From: Oscillatoriales cyanobacterium
Lineage (GTDB): Bacteria > Cyanobacteriota > Cyanobacteriia > CACIAM-69d
Direction of reading: 5' to 3'
Length of the DNA: 64,000 nucleotides
Assembly: GCA_004292515.1 (NCBI GenBank)
Contig: RDXB01000058.1
Coordinates: 43,530-107,529 of the forward strand
The position numbers and the translations under genes are program-made. Below the pieces are notes generated by a model. That model saw only the letters and a list, made by a program, of their open reading frames with translations. It searched no databases and was not told where the DNA came from. This document shows positions 26,144 through 34,259 of this stretch, piece after piece (within the stretch, counting starts at the first letter, position 1; the number at the start of each line of letters is the position of its first letter).

Positions 26144-28729
26144 ATGGATTGGCTTGGAACAGTTGGCCCGGATACCTATTGGGGAGCAAGAACATCTGAC
26201 CGGGTGATCGGTTTGGCTGGCAGTGACTTTCTGGTCGGTCGGCTGGGTAACGACTTGCTCGTGGGCAACCAAGGACAAGACACGCTGAATGGCAATGAGG
26301 GCAATGACACACTCTACGGTGGTCAGGGTGATGATTGGCTGTTTGGGGGCCAAGATGCGGACTTAATCTTCGGTGATTTGGGGGATGACACGATCTGGGG
26401 CGATTTGGGTTCCGATACCTTGGTCGGTGGCGATGGTCGCGACCTATTCATCGCTGCCCGCCAATCTGTACCTAATGGGCTAGTCAATGAAACGGTCAAG
26501 CCGAGCCGGCCAGTAGTCCAGACCACTGGCGGCCCAAATCCCGATGATGCTGATTGGGTCGCTGGTTTCGAGGTTGGGCGCGATCGCATCTCTCTGGCAG
26601 GGGGCATTAGCTACGACGACATTGATGTGATTTATGAGGGCGATCGCAACCGCACCCTACTGCGCGATCGACTCACGGGCGAATATCTGATCAACCTCCA
26701 AGGCATCATCCCCCTTCGTTTCGACGATCTGATCACCAGCGCCCCGCCTCGTCCTGGTCTTAACGTCACATCTTCTCCCACTCTACCCACAGGCGTGATT
26801 GGCACTTCTGCGATCAGCAATGGATCGCCTAGCCCGATCGCTCTGCCTGGTAGCCCGAGTCCAATTCCAGCTCCCTCCCCGGTTCCAGCACCCATCCCAA
26901 TTCCGGCACCAGTCCCTGCGCCGATTCCAGTCCCTGCGCCCGTCCCAACACCCACTCCCCCGCCCCTGTTAGCGCCCGAAATTCGGATCGTACAGGGGGG
27001 CGAAATCCCCGATGGTACTAGCTTTGACTTTGGGACAACCAGCCTCGGGACACCGGTCGATCGCACCTTTACCATCTTCAACGACGGTACAGCTCCCCTC
27101 ACTCTTGGTGGGCTAGTGCTGCCCCTGGGTGGGGGATTTCTGGGCACAACCGGCTTGCCAGGAACAATTGTCCCTAGTGGCTCTGGTAGCTTTACACTGC
27201 GCTACAACCCGTCCGTTGTGGGGCCCAGCAGCAGAACCTTTAGCCTGATTAACAACGACAGCGACGAAAATCCCTACGATATTCTGCTGACGGGAACGGC
27301 TAATATCTTGCCCACAGTGACGATCGCTGCACCAGTGGCAACGGCTAGCGAAGGCTCGACTGATGGGGTCTATCGCCTCACCCGCACCGGCAGCACCACC
27401 AGCGCCTTGACCGTTAATCTCAATCTCCTGACTCCCACAGCCCAAGCCCCGAAAGATACGGACTATACGCTCTCGGGCGGCAGCATCAGCGGCTCTGGCA
27501 GCACGCGCACTGTCACGATCCCAGCTGGGGCCAGCACGGTGGATATTAATTTGAGTGCGATCAATGATGTCCATGCTGAGGCGATCGAAACCCTACGACT
27601 ACAAGTGGCAGCTTCAGCTAATTACAACGTGGGTGGCGCTTCGACGGCCGATGTGGCGATCACTGCCAACGACACGGTGGTGAATGTGCTGACCGATGGC
27701 TCAACCTATGCCGATCTGGAAGGTTCCTTGCGCCAAGCAGTGATTAACGCCAACACTTTTGCAGGCACTGATGCGATTAGTTTTTCGGGCGTAACGGGCA
27801 CAGTGAATTTGCTCTCAGCGCTGCCTGCTTTATCCCAGTCGGTGACGATTAATGGTGGCGGAAACACCATTCAGCGCAGTGGCGGTGCGGGCGATTTTTC
27901 GATCTTTATGGTGAATGGTGGGATTAATTTCGGCCTTGATAACGCCACGATCGCCGGTGGGCGAGGAACGACAGGCGGTGGTGTCGTGACTGCCGGTAAT
28001 GGGGCTGTGGTTACGATCAACAACGCAACCTTTGACAACAATGAAGCAACGACCATCGGTGGCTATGGCGGCGCAATTTCAGTGATAAACGGCAACTTGA
28101 CCGTTGGCAATTCGACGATTACGAATTCTCTCGGTGCTGCCTCTGGGATTAATCCCCCAACCACGATTGGAGCCTTGAATGCGGGCATGGGGATTGGCTT
28201 CATTGTGAATAACGGGTCGCGCGCTCTATCTGTCACGAATTCGACGCTGCAAGGCAATGCTGATGATGCAATTAGTGTGGCGATCGATAATGCCACAACT
28301 GCGAACGTGACGATCACTGGCAACACGATTTCGGGCAATGGATCGGCCAATCCTCGGGGCGATGGCATCGGGATTTATGGTTTCTTGGGTGGGAGTTATA
28401 CCCTTACGATGAATGTCAGTAACAACAATGTTGCTGGCAACAACGATGATGCGATCGATATCAGCGCTGGGCTGGGGGCGTTTACTGGCAGCGTGAGCAA
28501 TAACATCATCAACAACCACGCAACGGGCGATGGGATTTACCTCAGAGCTGCGGGCTTGGCTGGCTTTAACCTGGCGGTTTCGGGCAACAGCGGGAATGAA
28601 AACATTCACCTGAACCAAGGCAACTTCGCCACATTGCGGGTTAATAATGTGGCGAGCGCGGCGGCATTATCGGCCGCCAACAATTCCATGACGGTCAACC
28701 CAATTACTGGGACGATTACCTATGGGTAA
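26144..28729 (+). CDS. Large exported-type protein: RTX, Pro-rich linker, choice-of-anchor, Calx-beta, beta-helix
   Basis: 861 residues and clearly modular. Residues about 15-110 are glycine/aspartate-rich nonapeptides (GSDFLVGRLGNDLLVG, GNEGNDTLYGGQGDDWLFGG) that bind calcium in RTX proteins. At about 120-195 is a short domain with DWVAGFEVGRDRISL. A Pro-Ala-Ile linker follows (about 230-275). Then come a choice-of-anchor D-like domain (DFGTTSLGTPVDRTFTIFN, about 290-385), a Calx-beta-like domain (about 390-505), and a C-terminal right-handed beta-helix with repeated NSTI, TGNTISGNG and NNNVAGNNDDAIDI motifs. No signal peptide is visible; RTX proteins usually leave by type I secretion. Unusually, the RTX block is N-terminal. 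Probably a surface or extracellular adhesin-like protein. Confidence 0.85.
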   Translation: MDWLGTVGPDTYWGARTSDRVIGLAGSDFLVGRLGNDLLVGNQGQDTLNGNEGNDTLYGGQGDDWLFGGQDADLIFGDLGDDTIWGDLGSDTLVGGDGRDLFIAARQSVPNGLVNETVKPSRPVVQTTGGPNPDDADWVAGFEVGRDRISLAGGISYDDIDVIYEGDRNRTLLRDRLTGEYLINLQGIIPLRFDDLITSAPPRPGLNVTSSPTLPTGVIGTSAISNGSPSPIALPGSPSPIPAPSPVPAPIPIPAPVPAPIPVPAPVPTPTPPPLLAPEIRIVQGGEIPDGTSFDFGTTSLGTPVDRTFTIFNDGTAPLTLGGLVLPLGGGFLGTTGLPGTIVPSGSGSFTLRYNPSVVGPSSRTFSLINNDSDENPYDILLTGTANILPTVTIAAPVATASEGSTDGVYRLTRTGSTTSALTVNLNLLTPTAQAPKDTDYTLSGGSISGSGSTRTVTIPAGASTVDINLSAINDVHAEAIETLRLQVAASANYNVGGASTADVAITANDTVVNVLTDGSTYADLEGSLRQAVINANTFAGTDAISFSGVTGTVNLLSALPALSQSVTINGGGNTIQRSGGAGDFSIFMVNGGINFGLDNATIAGGRGTTGGGVVTAGNGAVVTINNATFDNNEATTIGGYGGAISVINGNLTVGNSTITNSLGAASGINPPTTIGALNAGMGIGFIVNNGSRALSVTNSTLQGNADDAISVAIDNATTANVTITGNTISGNGSANPRGDGIGIYGFLGGSYTLTMNVSNNNVAGNNDDAIDISAGLGAFTGSVSNNIINNHATGDGIYLRAAGLAGFNLAVSGNSGNENIHLNQGNFATLRVNNVASAAALSAANNSMTVNPITGTITYG

Positions 28730-28841
28730 GGGAGCTTGAGACCGAGATCGCGACTGGGCTTGCACACGCGATCGCATTCTGGTGCAAAATCGCGCTATGA
28801 TTAACGGTTTGGTTTTGAACGAAGAACGGTAGGTGAGGCGT

Positions 28842-30200
28842 ATGTCTCTTCCGGTGGTGGCGATCGTAGGGCGGCCGAATGTGGGCAAATCGACCCTGGT
28901 GAATCGGTTTGCGGGGGATCAATCGGCGATCGTGTTTGACCAACCGGGGATCACGCGCGATCGCACCTACCGGCCAGCCTTCTGGGGCGATCGGGATTTC
29001 CTGGTGGTGGATACCGGCGGGCTGGTGTTTGATGACGATACGGAATTTTTGCCCCTGATTCGCGAGCAGGCCATGGCGGCCCTGGCTGAAGCAGCCGTGG
29101 CGATTTTTGTGGTGGATGGCCAAACCGGCCCCAGCGATGCCGATCGCGAAATTGCTGATTGGTTGCGTCGCCAGCCCAAGCCGGTGCTGGTAGCGGTCAA
29201 CAAGTGCGAGTCCGTTGAGCAGGGGTTGGCCCAGGCGGGTGTTTTTTGGGAACTGGGGCTAGGTGAACCCTTTGCGGTGTCGGGGATTCACGGCAACGGC
29301 ACCGGGGAGCTGCTGGATGCGGCAATTCAGCATTTGCCCGCTGTCAATGATCTGCCGGAAGATCCGGAGCTGAACATTGCGATCGTGGGGCGGCCCAATG
29401 TGGGCAAGTCCAGTTTGCTGAATGCATTTGTGGGGGAAAACCGGGCGATCGTCAGTCCGATTTCTGGCACGACGCGGGATTCGATCGACATGGTGGTGGA
29501 GCGCAACGGTAAGCGCTATCGCCTGATCGACACTGCCGGGATTCGCCGCAAAAAGATGATCGACTACGGCCCCGAGTTCTTCAGCATCAACCGGGCGTTT
29601 AAGGCCATTCGGCGATCGGACGTGGTGTTGTTGGTGATCGATGTGCTGGATGGGATCACCGAGCAAGACCAGCGCCTTGCCGGCCGGATCACCGATGATG
29701 GTCGCGCCTGCGTGCTGGTGGTCAACAAGTGGGATGCGGTGGACAAAGATTCCAGCTCGATTTATGAGTACGAGCGGGAACTACGCAGCCGCTTGTATTT
29801 TCTTGACTGGGCAGAAATGATCTTCACCAGCGCCGTCACCGGCCAGCGAGTCCCCAAGATTTTGGAACTGGTCGATCGCGCCGCCGAGCAGCACCGCCGC
29901 CGCGTCACCACGGCCACGATCAACGAAGTGCTAGAAGACGCGCTGCGTTGGCACTCGCCCCCCACAACCCGCCAAGGCAAACAGGGCAAGATTTATTACG
30001 GAACCCAGGTCAGCAGCCAGCCCCCCGCGATCGCCCTGTTTGTGAATGATCCCCATCGGTTCAACGACAACTATCGCCGCTACATTGAAGGCCACTTCCG
30101 CAAGGAGTTGGGCTTCGAGGGCACGCCGGTTCGATTCTTCTGGCGCGGCAAAAAGACCCGCGAAATGGAACGCACCACCAACCGCGCCACCAAGGTTTAA
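28842..30200 (+). CDS. der: Ribosome assembly GTPase Der (EngA)
   Basis: Two tandem GTPase domains followed by a KH-like domain, needed for 50S subunit assembly. Each G domain shows G1 (GRPNVGKST near residue 10; GRPNVGKSS near 184), G3 (DTGG and DTAG) and G4 (NKCE, diverged from NKXD, and NKWD). The first-domain NKCE is a variant commonly seen in Der of this group as far as I recall. The ATG at 28842 is preferred over a GTG three codons upstream. The C-terminus is rich in basic residues ([17 protein letters not shown]). It stands alone on the plus strand. Confidence 0.95.
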   Translation: MSLPVVAIVGRPNVGKSTLVNRFAGDQSAIVFDQPGITRDRTYRPAFWGDRDFLVVDTGGLVFDDDTEFLPLIREQAMAALAEAAVAIFVVDGQTGPSDADREIADWLRRQPKPVLVAVNKCESVEQGLAQAGVFWELGLGEPFAVSGIHGNGTGELLDAAIQHLPAVNDLPEDPELNIAIVGRPNVGKSSLLNAFVGENRAIVSPISGTTRDSIDMVVERNGKRYRLIDTAGIRRKKMIDYGPEFFSINRAFKAIRRSDVVLLVIDVLDGITEQDQRLAGRITDDGRACVLVVNKWDAVDKDSSSIYEYERELRSRLYFLDWAEMIFTSAVTGQRVPKILELVDRAAEQHRRRVTTATINEVLEDALRWHSPPTTRQGKQGKIYYGTQVSSQPPAIALFVNDPHRFNDNYRRYIEGHFRKELGFEGTPVRFFWRGKKTREMERTTNRATKV

Positions 30201-30265
30201 GGGCCTGTTGTTATTGCCAGCAGGGCCGCTGAAACGGTTGATTTCCCATGCCCCAATTGTCGTAA

Positions 30266-30285
30266 CAAGGGGCTGAGGCCCCTTG
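30266..30285. repeat. REP-like palindrome (CAAGGGGCT family)
   Basis: CAAGGGGCTGAGGCCCCTTG with flank CCCCAATTGTCGTAA, matching the element at 10336-10355. It sits between the convergent der and 30333-30740 genes. Confidence 0.8.
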
Positions 30286-30332
30286 TCTGATGCCTGTTTT
30301 CAAGGGACGGCTGAACAAACCAGCGCGATGCT

Positions 30333-30740
30333 CTAGAGATCGCGCTCTAAGGCGATCGCCCACTGAGCAGCCATGTCGATTTGGGTGAAGGGAATCTTCA
30401 TTGCGGGGCCGCTGTCATTACGGACTAACTCCAAAATCACCTGCTTGGCCTGGGTGGGATATTTTTCGGGGTTAATCGGTTGGCCATCTGCCAGCAATAC
30501 AATACCCTTCACTTGTTCCAAGGAAAGCCGCTGCACTTCGATCGGCCCCTTGCGGTTGGGGATGCCCCAAACCAGTTCGCGACCTTTTTGGCCCAAGACG
30601 GCGTAGATATCGTATTTGGCGCGATCGAACCTTTTTGCCCAAACTTTGTAGGATTCCAGGCGTTGATATTCATTCCAACCTGCATAGGCCAAGCCGATAA
30701 ATAACCCCAACAGGGGCAACCACATTAAACCGTGTTCCAT
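30333..30740 (-). CDS. Membrane-anchored conserved protein (135 aa)
   Basis: Starts with a hydrophobic segment (residues about 5-21, LMWLPLLGLFIGLAYAG) followed by a soluble domain of about 110 residues with no recognised fold. The domain contains YDIYAVLGQKGRELVWG and KIPFTQIDMAAQWAIALE. It is predicted to be held to the membrane by its N-terminus. It is convergent with der. Function unknown; it looks like a genuine gene because of its balanced composition and intact frame. Confidence 0.7.
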   Translation of the reverse strand: MEHGLMWLPLLGLFIGLAYAGWNEYQRLESYKVWAKRFDRAKYDIYAVLGQKGRELVWGIPNRKGPIEVQRLSLEQVKGIVLLADGQPINPEKYPTQAKQVILELVRNDSGPAMKIPFTQIDMAAQWAIALERDL

Positions 30741-30836
30741 AGGGCTGATGGTTAGCGCTGGGCCTTCTTCGTAAAACCACGGTCACCATTGTCGGGCCGA
30801 TCGCGCCTAATTGGTTCTTGTTCTAGGGATTGCGTA

Positions 30837-30948
30837 ATACCCCAGGAGAAATACCCCAGGAGAAATACCCAAGAAGAAATGCCCAAGAAGAAATGCCCAA
30901 GAAGAAATGCTCAAGAAGAAATGCTCAAGAAGAAATGCCCCAAGAGAG
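30837..30948. repeat. Eight tandem 14-bp repeats
   Basis: Units of the type atgcccaagaagaa, with variants ataccccaggagaa at the left and atgctcaagaagaa at the right, repeat eight times without spacers. Because 14 is not a multiple of 3, every reading frame across it changes from unit to unit, so the frames spanning it are not genes. It is purine-rich on the plus strand. The array is a likely length-variable locus. Confidence 0.9.
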
Positions 30949-31366
30949 CAAAGCGAGTCATTGGAGACCTTCAGAAATGAACCAATTACTATGGTGGGTC
31001 TTTTTGCTGAATAACTCTCTAAATAGTCTGCTGGGTAGTTGTTATACCAATTTCGCGAATTGACGCTGCTTAAGATTATTGCCTGACAAGGATTTCAGCG
31101 CAGGATTTGTAGCATTGGTAATCGAAACTGCTATTAACGATTGTGTATGAGCTAGCAAGGTTATCGATCTAAATATTTTTAGGTTGGCTGTAGTAAATAC
31201 TTTGATTTAGATAAATTGACTGGAAAGTTGACTAAATCCGATTGCATCAGAACATGGGGGCAAAACTGAGGTTGGTGCGCTAACTTGAGCAATAGCTTGA
31301 GCAATTGGGACAGGTTTTGGCGACGACTAAATTTAGGGATTTGGATATAGGGAGGATTGCAACCTG
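30949..31366. other. AT-rich non-coding stretch
   Basis: 418 bp between the tandem array and the ABC-2 permease gene. No gene is seen; it should contain the permease promoter. GGGAGG at 31350-31356 is the likely ribosome-binding site for the permease. Confidence 0.5.
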
Positions 31367-32203
31367 ATGGGGAAGCAAACAATGACTAAGAAATGGGGTG
31401 GCATCACGCACCGTGTGGGTCGATCGCTCGGATTAGGACAACAACAAGCAGGTGCGATCGCCCAGCGCATTTTGCGGGAATTGTGGCGACGAAAACGGAG
31501 CTTGGTGTTTTGGGTGCTGTTTCCGACCTTGGTGCTGGGGCTGAATGGCTTAATTTTGGCAGAGCGGGCTCAACTGCCCTTGGCCGATGCCTTTGGGCGG
31601 GCAGCTCCGGTGTCGTTGGTGGGGGCGGCCCTGTTTTTTAGCTGTCTGGGTGGCACGGTGGCGACCTTGGTGGGCGAGCGCGAATCAGGCACGTTTCGGC
31701 GGCTGGGCCTGTCGCCCTTGAGTGGCGTGGCCTATTTTGCAGGCATTGCACTGGCCCATGGGGCGATCGCCTTGGGGCAAGGGGTGATTGTGACAGCGAT
31801 CGCCCTCAGTATGGGGGCAAAATTCCAAGGCTCCTGGGCGTTGGGAATTGGGATTTGTGCCCTGAGTGTGGTGGACTACGTGGCCGTGGGGTTTGTGTTG
31901 GGGGCTAACTTTGCGCGCCGCACGGAGGATGTGAACGCTTTGGTGGCGGCGTTTGGAGTGCCCCTGCTGATGTTGGGTGGTAGCTTTGTGCCTGCTTGGT
32001 TGTTTCCGCCCCTGCTGCAACAGTTGGCCCGATTTGACCCGATCTATCACATGAATGAAGCCCTGTTGCGGGTGATTGGGGAAGGGGCCACGGTTGCGGA
32101 TATTGCGCTGCATTTGCAGGTGTTAGTTGGCGTGGCGATCGCAGGGTTGCTGACCAGTTGGTGGTCTTATCGGCGGCTTTTGCGGTGCGATCGTCAACTT
32201 TAA
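31367..32203 (+). CDS. ABC-2 type transporter permease
   Basis: 278-residue membrane protein with about six membrane segments. After a basic cytoplasmic N-terminus (QRILRELWRRKRSL) come a first membrane segment (VFWVLFPTLVLGLNGLIL), the cytoplasmic coupling region TLVGERESGTFRRLGLSPLSG typical of ABC-2 export permeases, and the C-terminal YHMNEALLRVIGEG block. Such permeases pair with a separate ATPase, which is not adjacent here, so the cargo is unknown. ATG 31367 follows GGGAGG at a slightly long spacing; ATG 31382 is an alternative. Confidence 0.85.
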   Translation: MGKQTMTKKWGGITHRVGRSLGLGQQQAGAIAQRILRELWRRKRSLVFWVLFPTLVLGLNGLILAERAQLPLADAFGRAAPVSLVGAALFFSCLGGTVATLVGERESGTFRRLGLSPLSGVAYFAGIALAHGAIALGQGVIVTAIALSMGAKFQGSWALGIGICALSVVDYVAVGFVLGANFARRTEDVNALVAAFGVPLLMLGGSFVPAWLFPPLLQQLARFDPIYHMNEALLRVIGEGATVADIALHLQVLVGVAIAGLLTSWWSYRRLLRCDRQL

Positions 32204-32262
32204 AAAAAGGGTTGGGGCGCGCCGATCAACTATGAGCTTGCTGTCAAGTCACAAGCGCCGCA

Positions 32263-32496
32263 TTACCAAACGACATCTCGCTTTTGGGTGCGATCGCGCA
32301 CATCAGCCCAGGGATCATCATCACTCCAAGCATCCCAATCAATCGTGCTGCGCCATTGGTGGAGACGATCCCAGAAGGTAGGAACAGGTTGAGCTGATCG
32401 CCCCAGGAGCGATCGCGCTAACTGCCAAATCAGGGCGAGGCGATCGCGCCAGGAAAGTTGTTCAGCTTGTTTGCTCAGGCTTTGCCACGTCACCAT
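32263..32496 (-). CDS. Orphan antitoxin-like small protein (77 aa)
   Basis: Begins MVTWQSLSKQAEQLSWRD and ends DDPWADVRDRTQKRDVVW. The N-terminal helix followed by an acidic WxDVRDR-type tail recalls type II antitoxins whose toxin gene would follow. Here only the convergent end of the permease gene follows, so the toxin is missing. The ATG is 2 bp after the RelE-type toxin stop, so it is the third gene of that operon. A degraded copy of its first half lies at 33180-33306, on the other side of the TA module. Function inferred from shape and context only. Confidence 0.55.
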   Translation of the reverse strand: MVTWQSLSKQAEQLSWRDRLALIWQLARSLLGRSAQPVPTFWDRLHQWRSTIDWDAWSDDDPWADVRDRTQKRDVVW

Positions 32497-32498
32497 TA

Positions 32499-32867
32499 CT
32501 AGTCGTCTCCTGTTGTCTCATGGTTCAGAAAGTCGTTAATAATTTGGCGAATTTCTTCGGAGCTAATATTACTTTGCTCTGATTTAGAGTAAATATCTAA
32601 CAAAACTATGACTTCGGGAGCAGATATCCAATAGATCAAACGATATCCACCGCTTTTGCCTTTTTGATTATCGCTATTTTTGATACGTACTTTGATGACT
32701 TTCGCTTCAATACCGGGAATTTGATCGCCAATAGACTCTGATAAACGAATCTTTTCTAGGATTGGTTCGAGATCTGAACGAATTTGACGATATTTTTTAA
32801 ACAGAAATTTTAATTTTCTCTGAAATTCGGGGGTAAACCGAATCTCAATGGGATTGCTGCTAGTCAT
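32499..32867 (-). CDS. RelE/ParE-superfamily toxin
   Basis: 122 residues from the ATG at 32867, which overlaps the antitoxin stop (ATGACTAG). RelE-like toxins are mRNA interferases that cut at the ribosome. Family-like features: N-terminal IEIRFTPEFQRKLKFLFKKY, central basic strands KVIKVRIKNSD and GYRLIYWISAPEVIVLLDIYSKSEQSN, and a C-terminal helix EEIRQIINDF. The gene is AT-rich compared with the flanking housekeeping genes, which suggests transfer. No frameshift, so it is probably active. Confidence 0.85.
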   Translation of the reverse strand: MTSSNPIEIRFTPEFQRKLKFLFKKYRQIRSDLEPILEKIRLSESIGDQIPGIEAKVIKVRIKNSDNQKGKSGGYRLIYWISAPEVIVLLDIYSKSEQSNISSEEIRQIINDFLNHETTGDD

Positions 32868-33156
32868 CCTCAATTCCTTCCCACAGCTCAGACAACGGTA
32901 GAGTTTTTCCGGTTTGGGCTTGTTCCCAGGATTGGCGGAAGCTATCAGCGGAAAATTCCAGGTTTTCTGGCTCGGCGATCGCTTTGGGTTCTGTCTTGCC
33001 CAACACTCGTGTCAATAGCCACAGCAAACCATTAGCGAGCCACTGCCAATGATCACCTAAAACCAGTGAGCGATCGCTTGTCCAACCGAGTTGAGCAAGG
33101 CGCTCGGCGATCGGTTCGGGGACAATAAGCGTGAGACCACGGGAAGGAGTAGACAT
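32860..33156 (-). CDS. Antitoxin of the RelE-type module
   Basis: 98 residues from the ATG at 33156; a start three codons earlier is possible. It begins STPSRGLTLIVPEPIAERL and ends in an acidic toxin-binding-like tail SFRQSWEQAQTGKTLP...WEGIEDD. The stop overlaps the toxin start by 8 bases, the usual antitoxin-first coupling. A recognisable DNA-binding fold cannot be assigned by eye. Autoregulation of the operon would be expected for this class. Confidence 0.75.
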   Translation of the reverse strand: MSTPSRGLTLIVPEPIAERLAQLGWTSDRSLVLGDHWQWLANGLLWLLTRVLGKTEPKAIAEPENLEFSADSFRQSWEQAQTGKTLPLSELWEGIEDD

Positions 33157-33179
33157 AAGGAGCACTGGGGTAATTGGGA

Positions 33180-33306
33180 ATCTAGACTGGTAAAAGCACT
33201 AGCTGCCAAATCAAAGCGAGGCGAGGCGTTGGCGATCGCCTTGCGGAGCAATCTCGCGCCAGGACAGTTGTTCGTCTTGTTTGCTCAGGCTTTGCCACGT
33301 CACCAT
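33180..33306 (-). pseudogene. Broken copy of the 77-aa antitoxin-like gene
   Basis: From the ATG at 33306 the frame encodes MVTWQSLSKQ-DEQLSWRE, nearly identical to the start of the gene at 32263-32496. It then breaks after insertion of about 30 bp rich in HIP1-like sequence, after which the similarity resumes in another frame (gatttggcagctag). The two copies bracket the RelE-type antitoxin and toxin genes. Confidence 0.7.
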
Positions 33307-33360
33307 GCTCGATCGCCTCCTAGTGCCTTAATCCAATTATTGTTGGAGGTCTCTTTGCTG

Positions 33361-34233
33361 CTAGCTCGACAGTGCGCACACCTTATTTCCTTGCCAGGGT
33401 GCTTCTTTAGGACGTGCCCTGAGATTTTCCTTGAAATAGACAGACGTGCCTGATTGACGCGCTTGCAAAAGTAAACTTTCAACCCATTCCCATTCAGGCT
33501 GGAATTCAGGTTGATGAGTTGTTCTGCTTTGACCACCAACAGCAATCATGTCGAACATTTCTAGGCTACTGAATTGCAAAGGTTCAAGCATTGGCTCGAT
33601 TGATAGCCATTTCACCGTTGCTTCAATATTTCTAAACGATTTTTCGGCTAAGGCAACCCTGGCTTGGGTATCCACAGTTGTACCAACCCAAACGTTTTCC
33701 GGGAATCCTCCCAAACGATCATTGATTTCTTGCAATCGTTGAGGAAATTTGGTCAGGAATAGGAAATTCCACTCCGGTGCAGAACGGACTGAATCAAAAA
33801 CCTTTAAGATCCACTCTTCAGGAACCCACTTGCCGAATAAATCAGCCATGGAGCAAGTGAAAACGTTCTTGGCAAAGATTTGGGCATCTTCTAGCTTGAC
33901 CCGTCTTTTTTTGGCTTCGATCTTGATCTTTTCTGGAGAAAAAGGACGAGTATTCTTTGGCGCGTTCAGGCGATCAGGATAGAACGTAGGTTCAAATTTT
34001 GTTTCATAGAACCGATTGGCAATGTCGCGAGCGTAGCAATACGGGCAACCATGCCAGCATCCGGTGACTGGGTTCCACGTCCACCAAGCCCAGTCAACCA
34101 TCTCATTAGTTGTGTTAAAAACTGACTTCTTAGCAGAATTGTGGATAATATATGCTTGCTTACCGTCTTCTAAATTAATGATTTCTAGGTTTTTCTCTTC
34201 ATTCAAAACCGGCAATTGAGTATATGTTGGCAT
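33361..34233 (-). CDS. DUF5131 (phage Gp37/Gp68) three-Cys-motif protein
   Basis: 290-residue protein with the three-Cys motif CX3CX2C at C59, C63, C66 (VTGCWHGCPYCYARD), the arrangement used to hold a 4Fe-4S cluster in radical SAM enzymes. Other family stretches are MVDWAWWTWNPV, NVFTCSMADLFGKWVP, FLFLTKFPQRL, VWVGTTVDTQ and WLSIEPML. Genes of this family often neighbour a TcmP gene, and that is so here: tcmP ends 26 bp upstream on the same strand. The gene is AT-richer than its surroundings and has no HIP1 octamer. The substrate is unknown; nucleic-acid or nucleotide modification is a guess. Confidence 0.88.
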   Translation of the reverse strand: MPTYTQLPVLNEEKNLEIINLEDGKQAYIIHNSAKKSVFNTTNEMVDWAWWTWNPVTGCWHGCPYCYARDIANRFYETKFEPTFYPDRLNAPKNTRPFSPEKIKIEAKKRRVKLEDAQIFAKNVFTCSMADLFGKWVPEEWILKVFDSVRSAPEWNFLFLTKFPQRLQEINDRLGGFPENVWVGTTVDTQARVALAEKSFRNIEATVKWLSIEPMLEPLQFSSLEMFDMIAVGGQSRTTHQPEFQPEWEWVESLLLQARQSGTSVYFKENLRARPKEAPWQGNKVCALSS

Positions 34234-34259
34234 GATTTAATCCTTGTTTTTTAGCTATT

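Noticed and set aside
30837..30948. Possible CRISPR array
   Set aside because: Units are directly adjacent with no spacers and only 14 bp long; no cas genes in the window.
30789..31063. Lys/Arg/Glu-rich small proteins
   Set aside because: The frames cross the 14-bp tandem array, which shifts frame at every unit.
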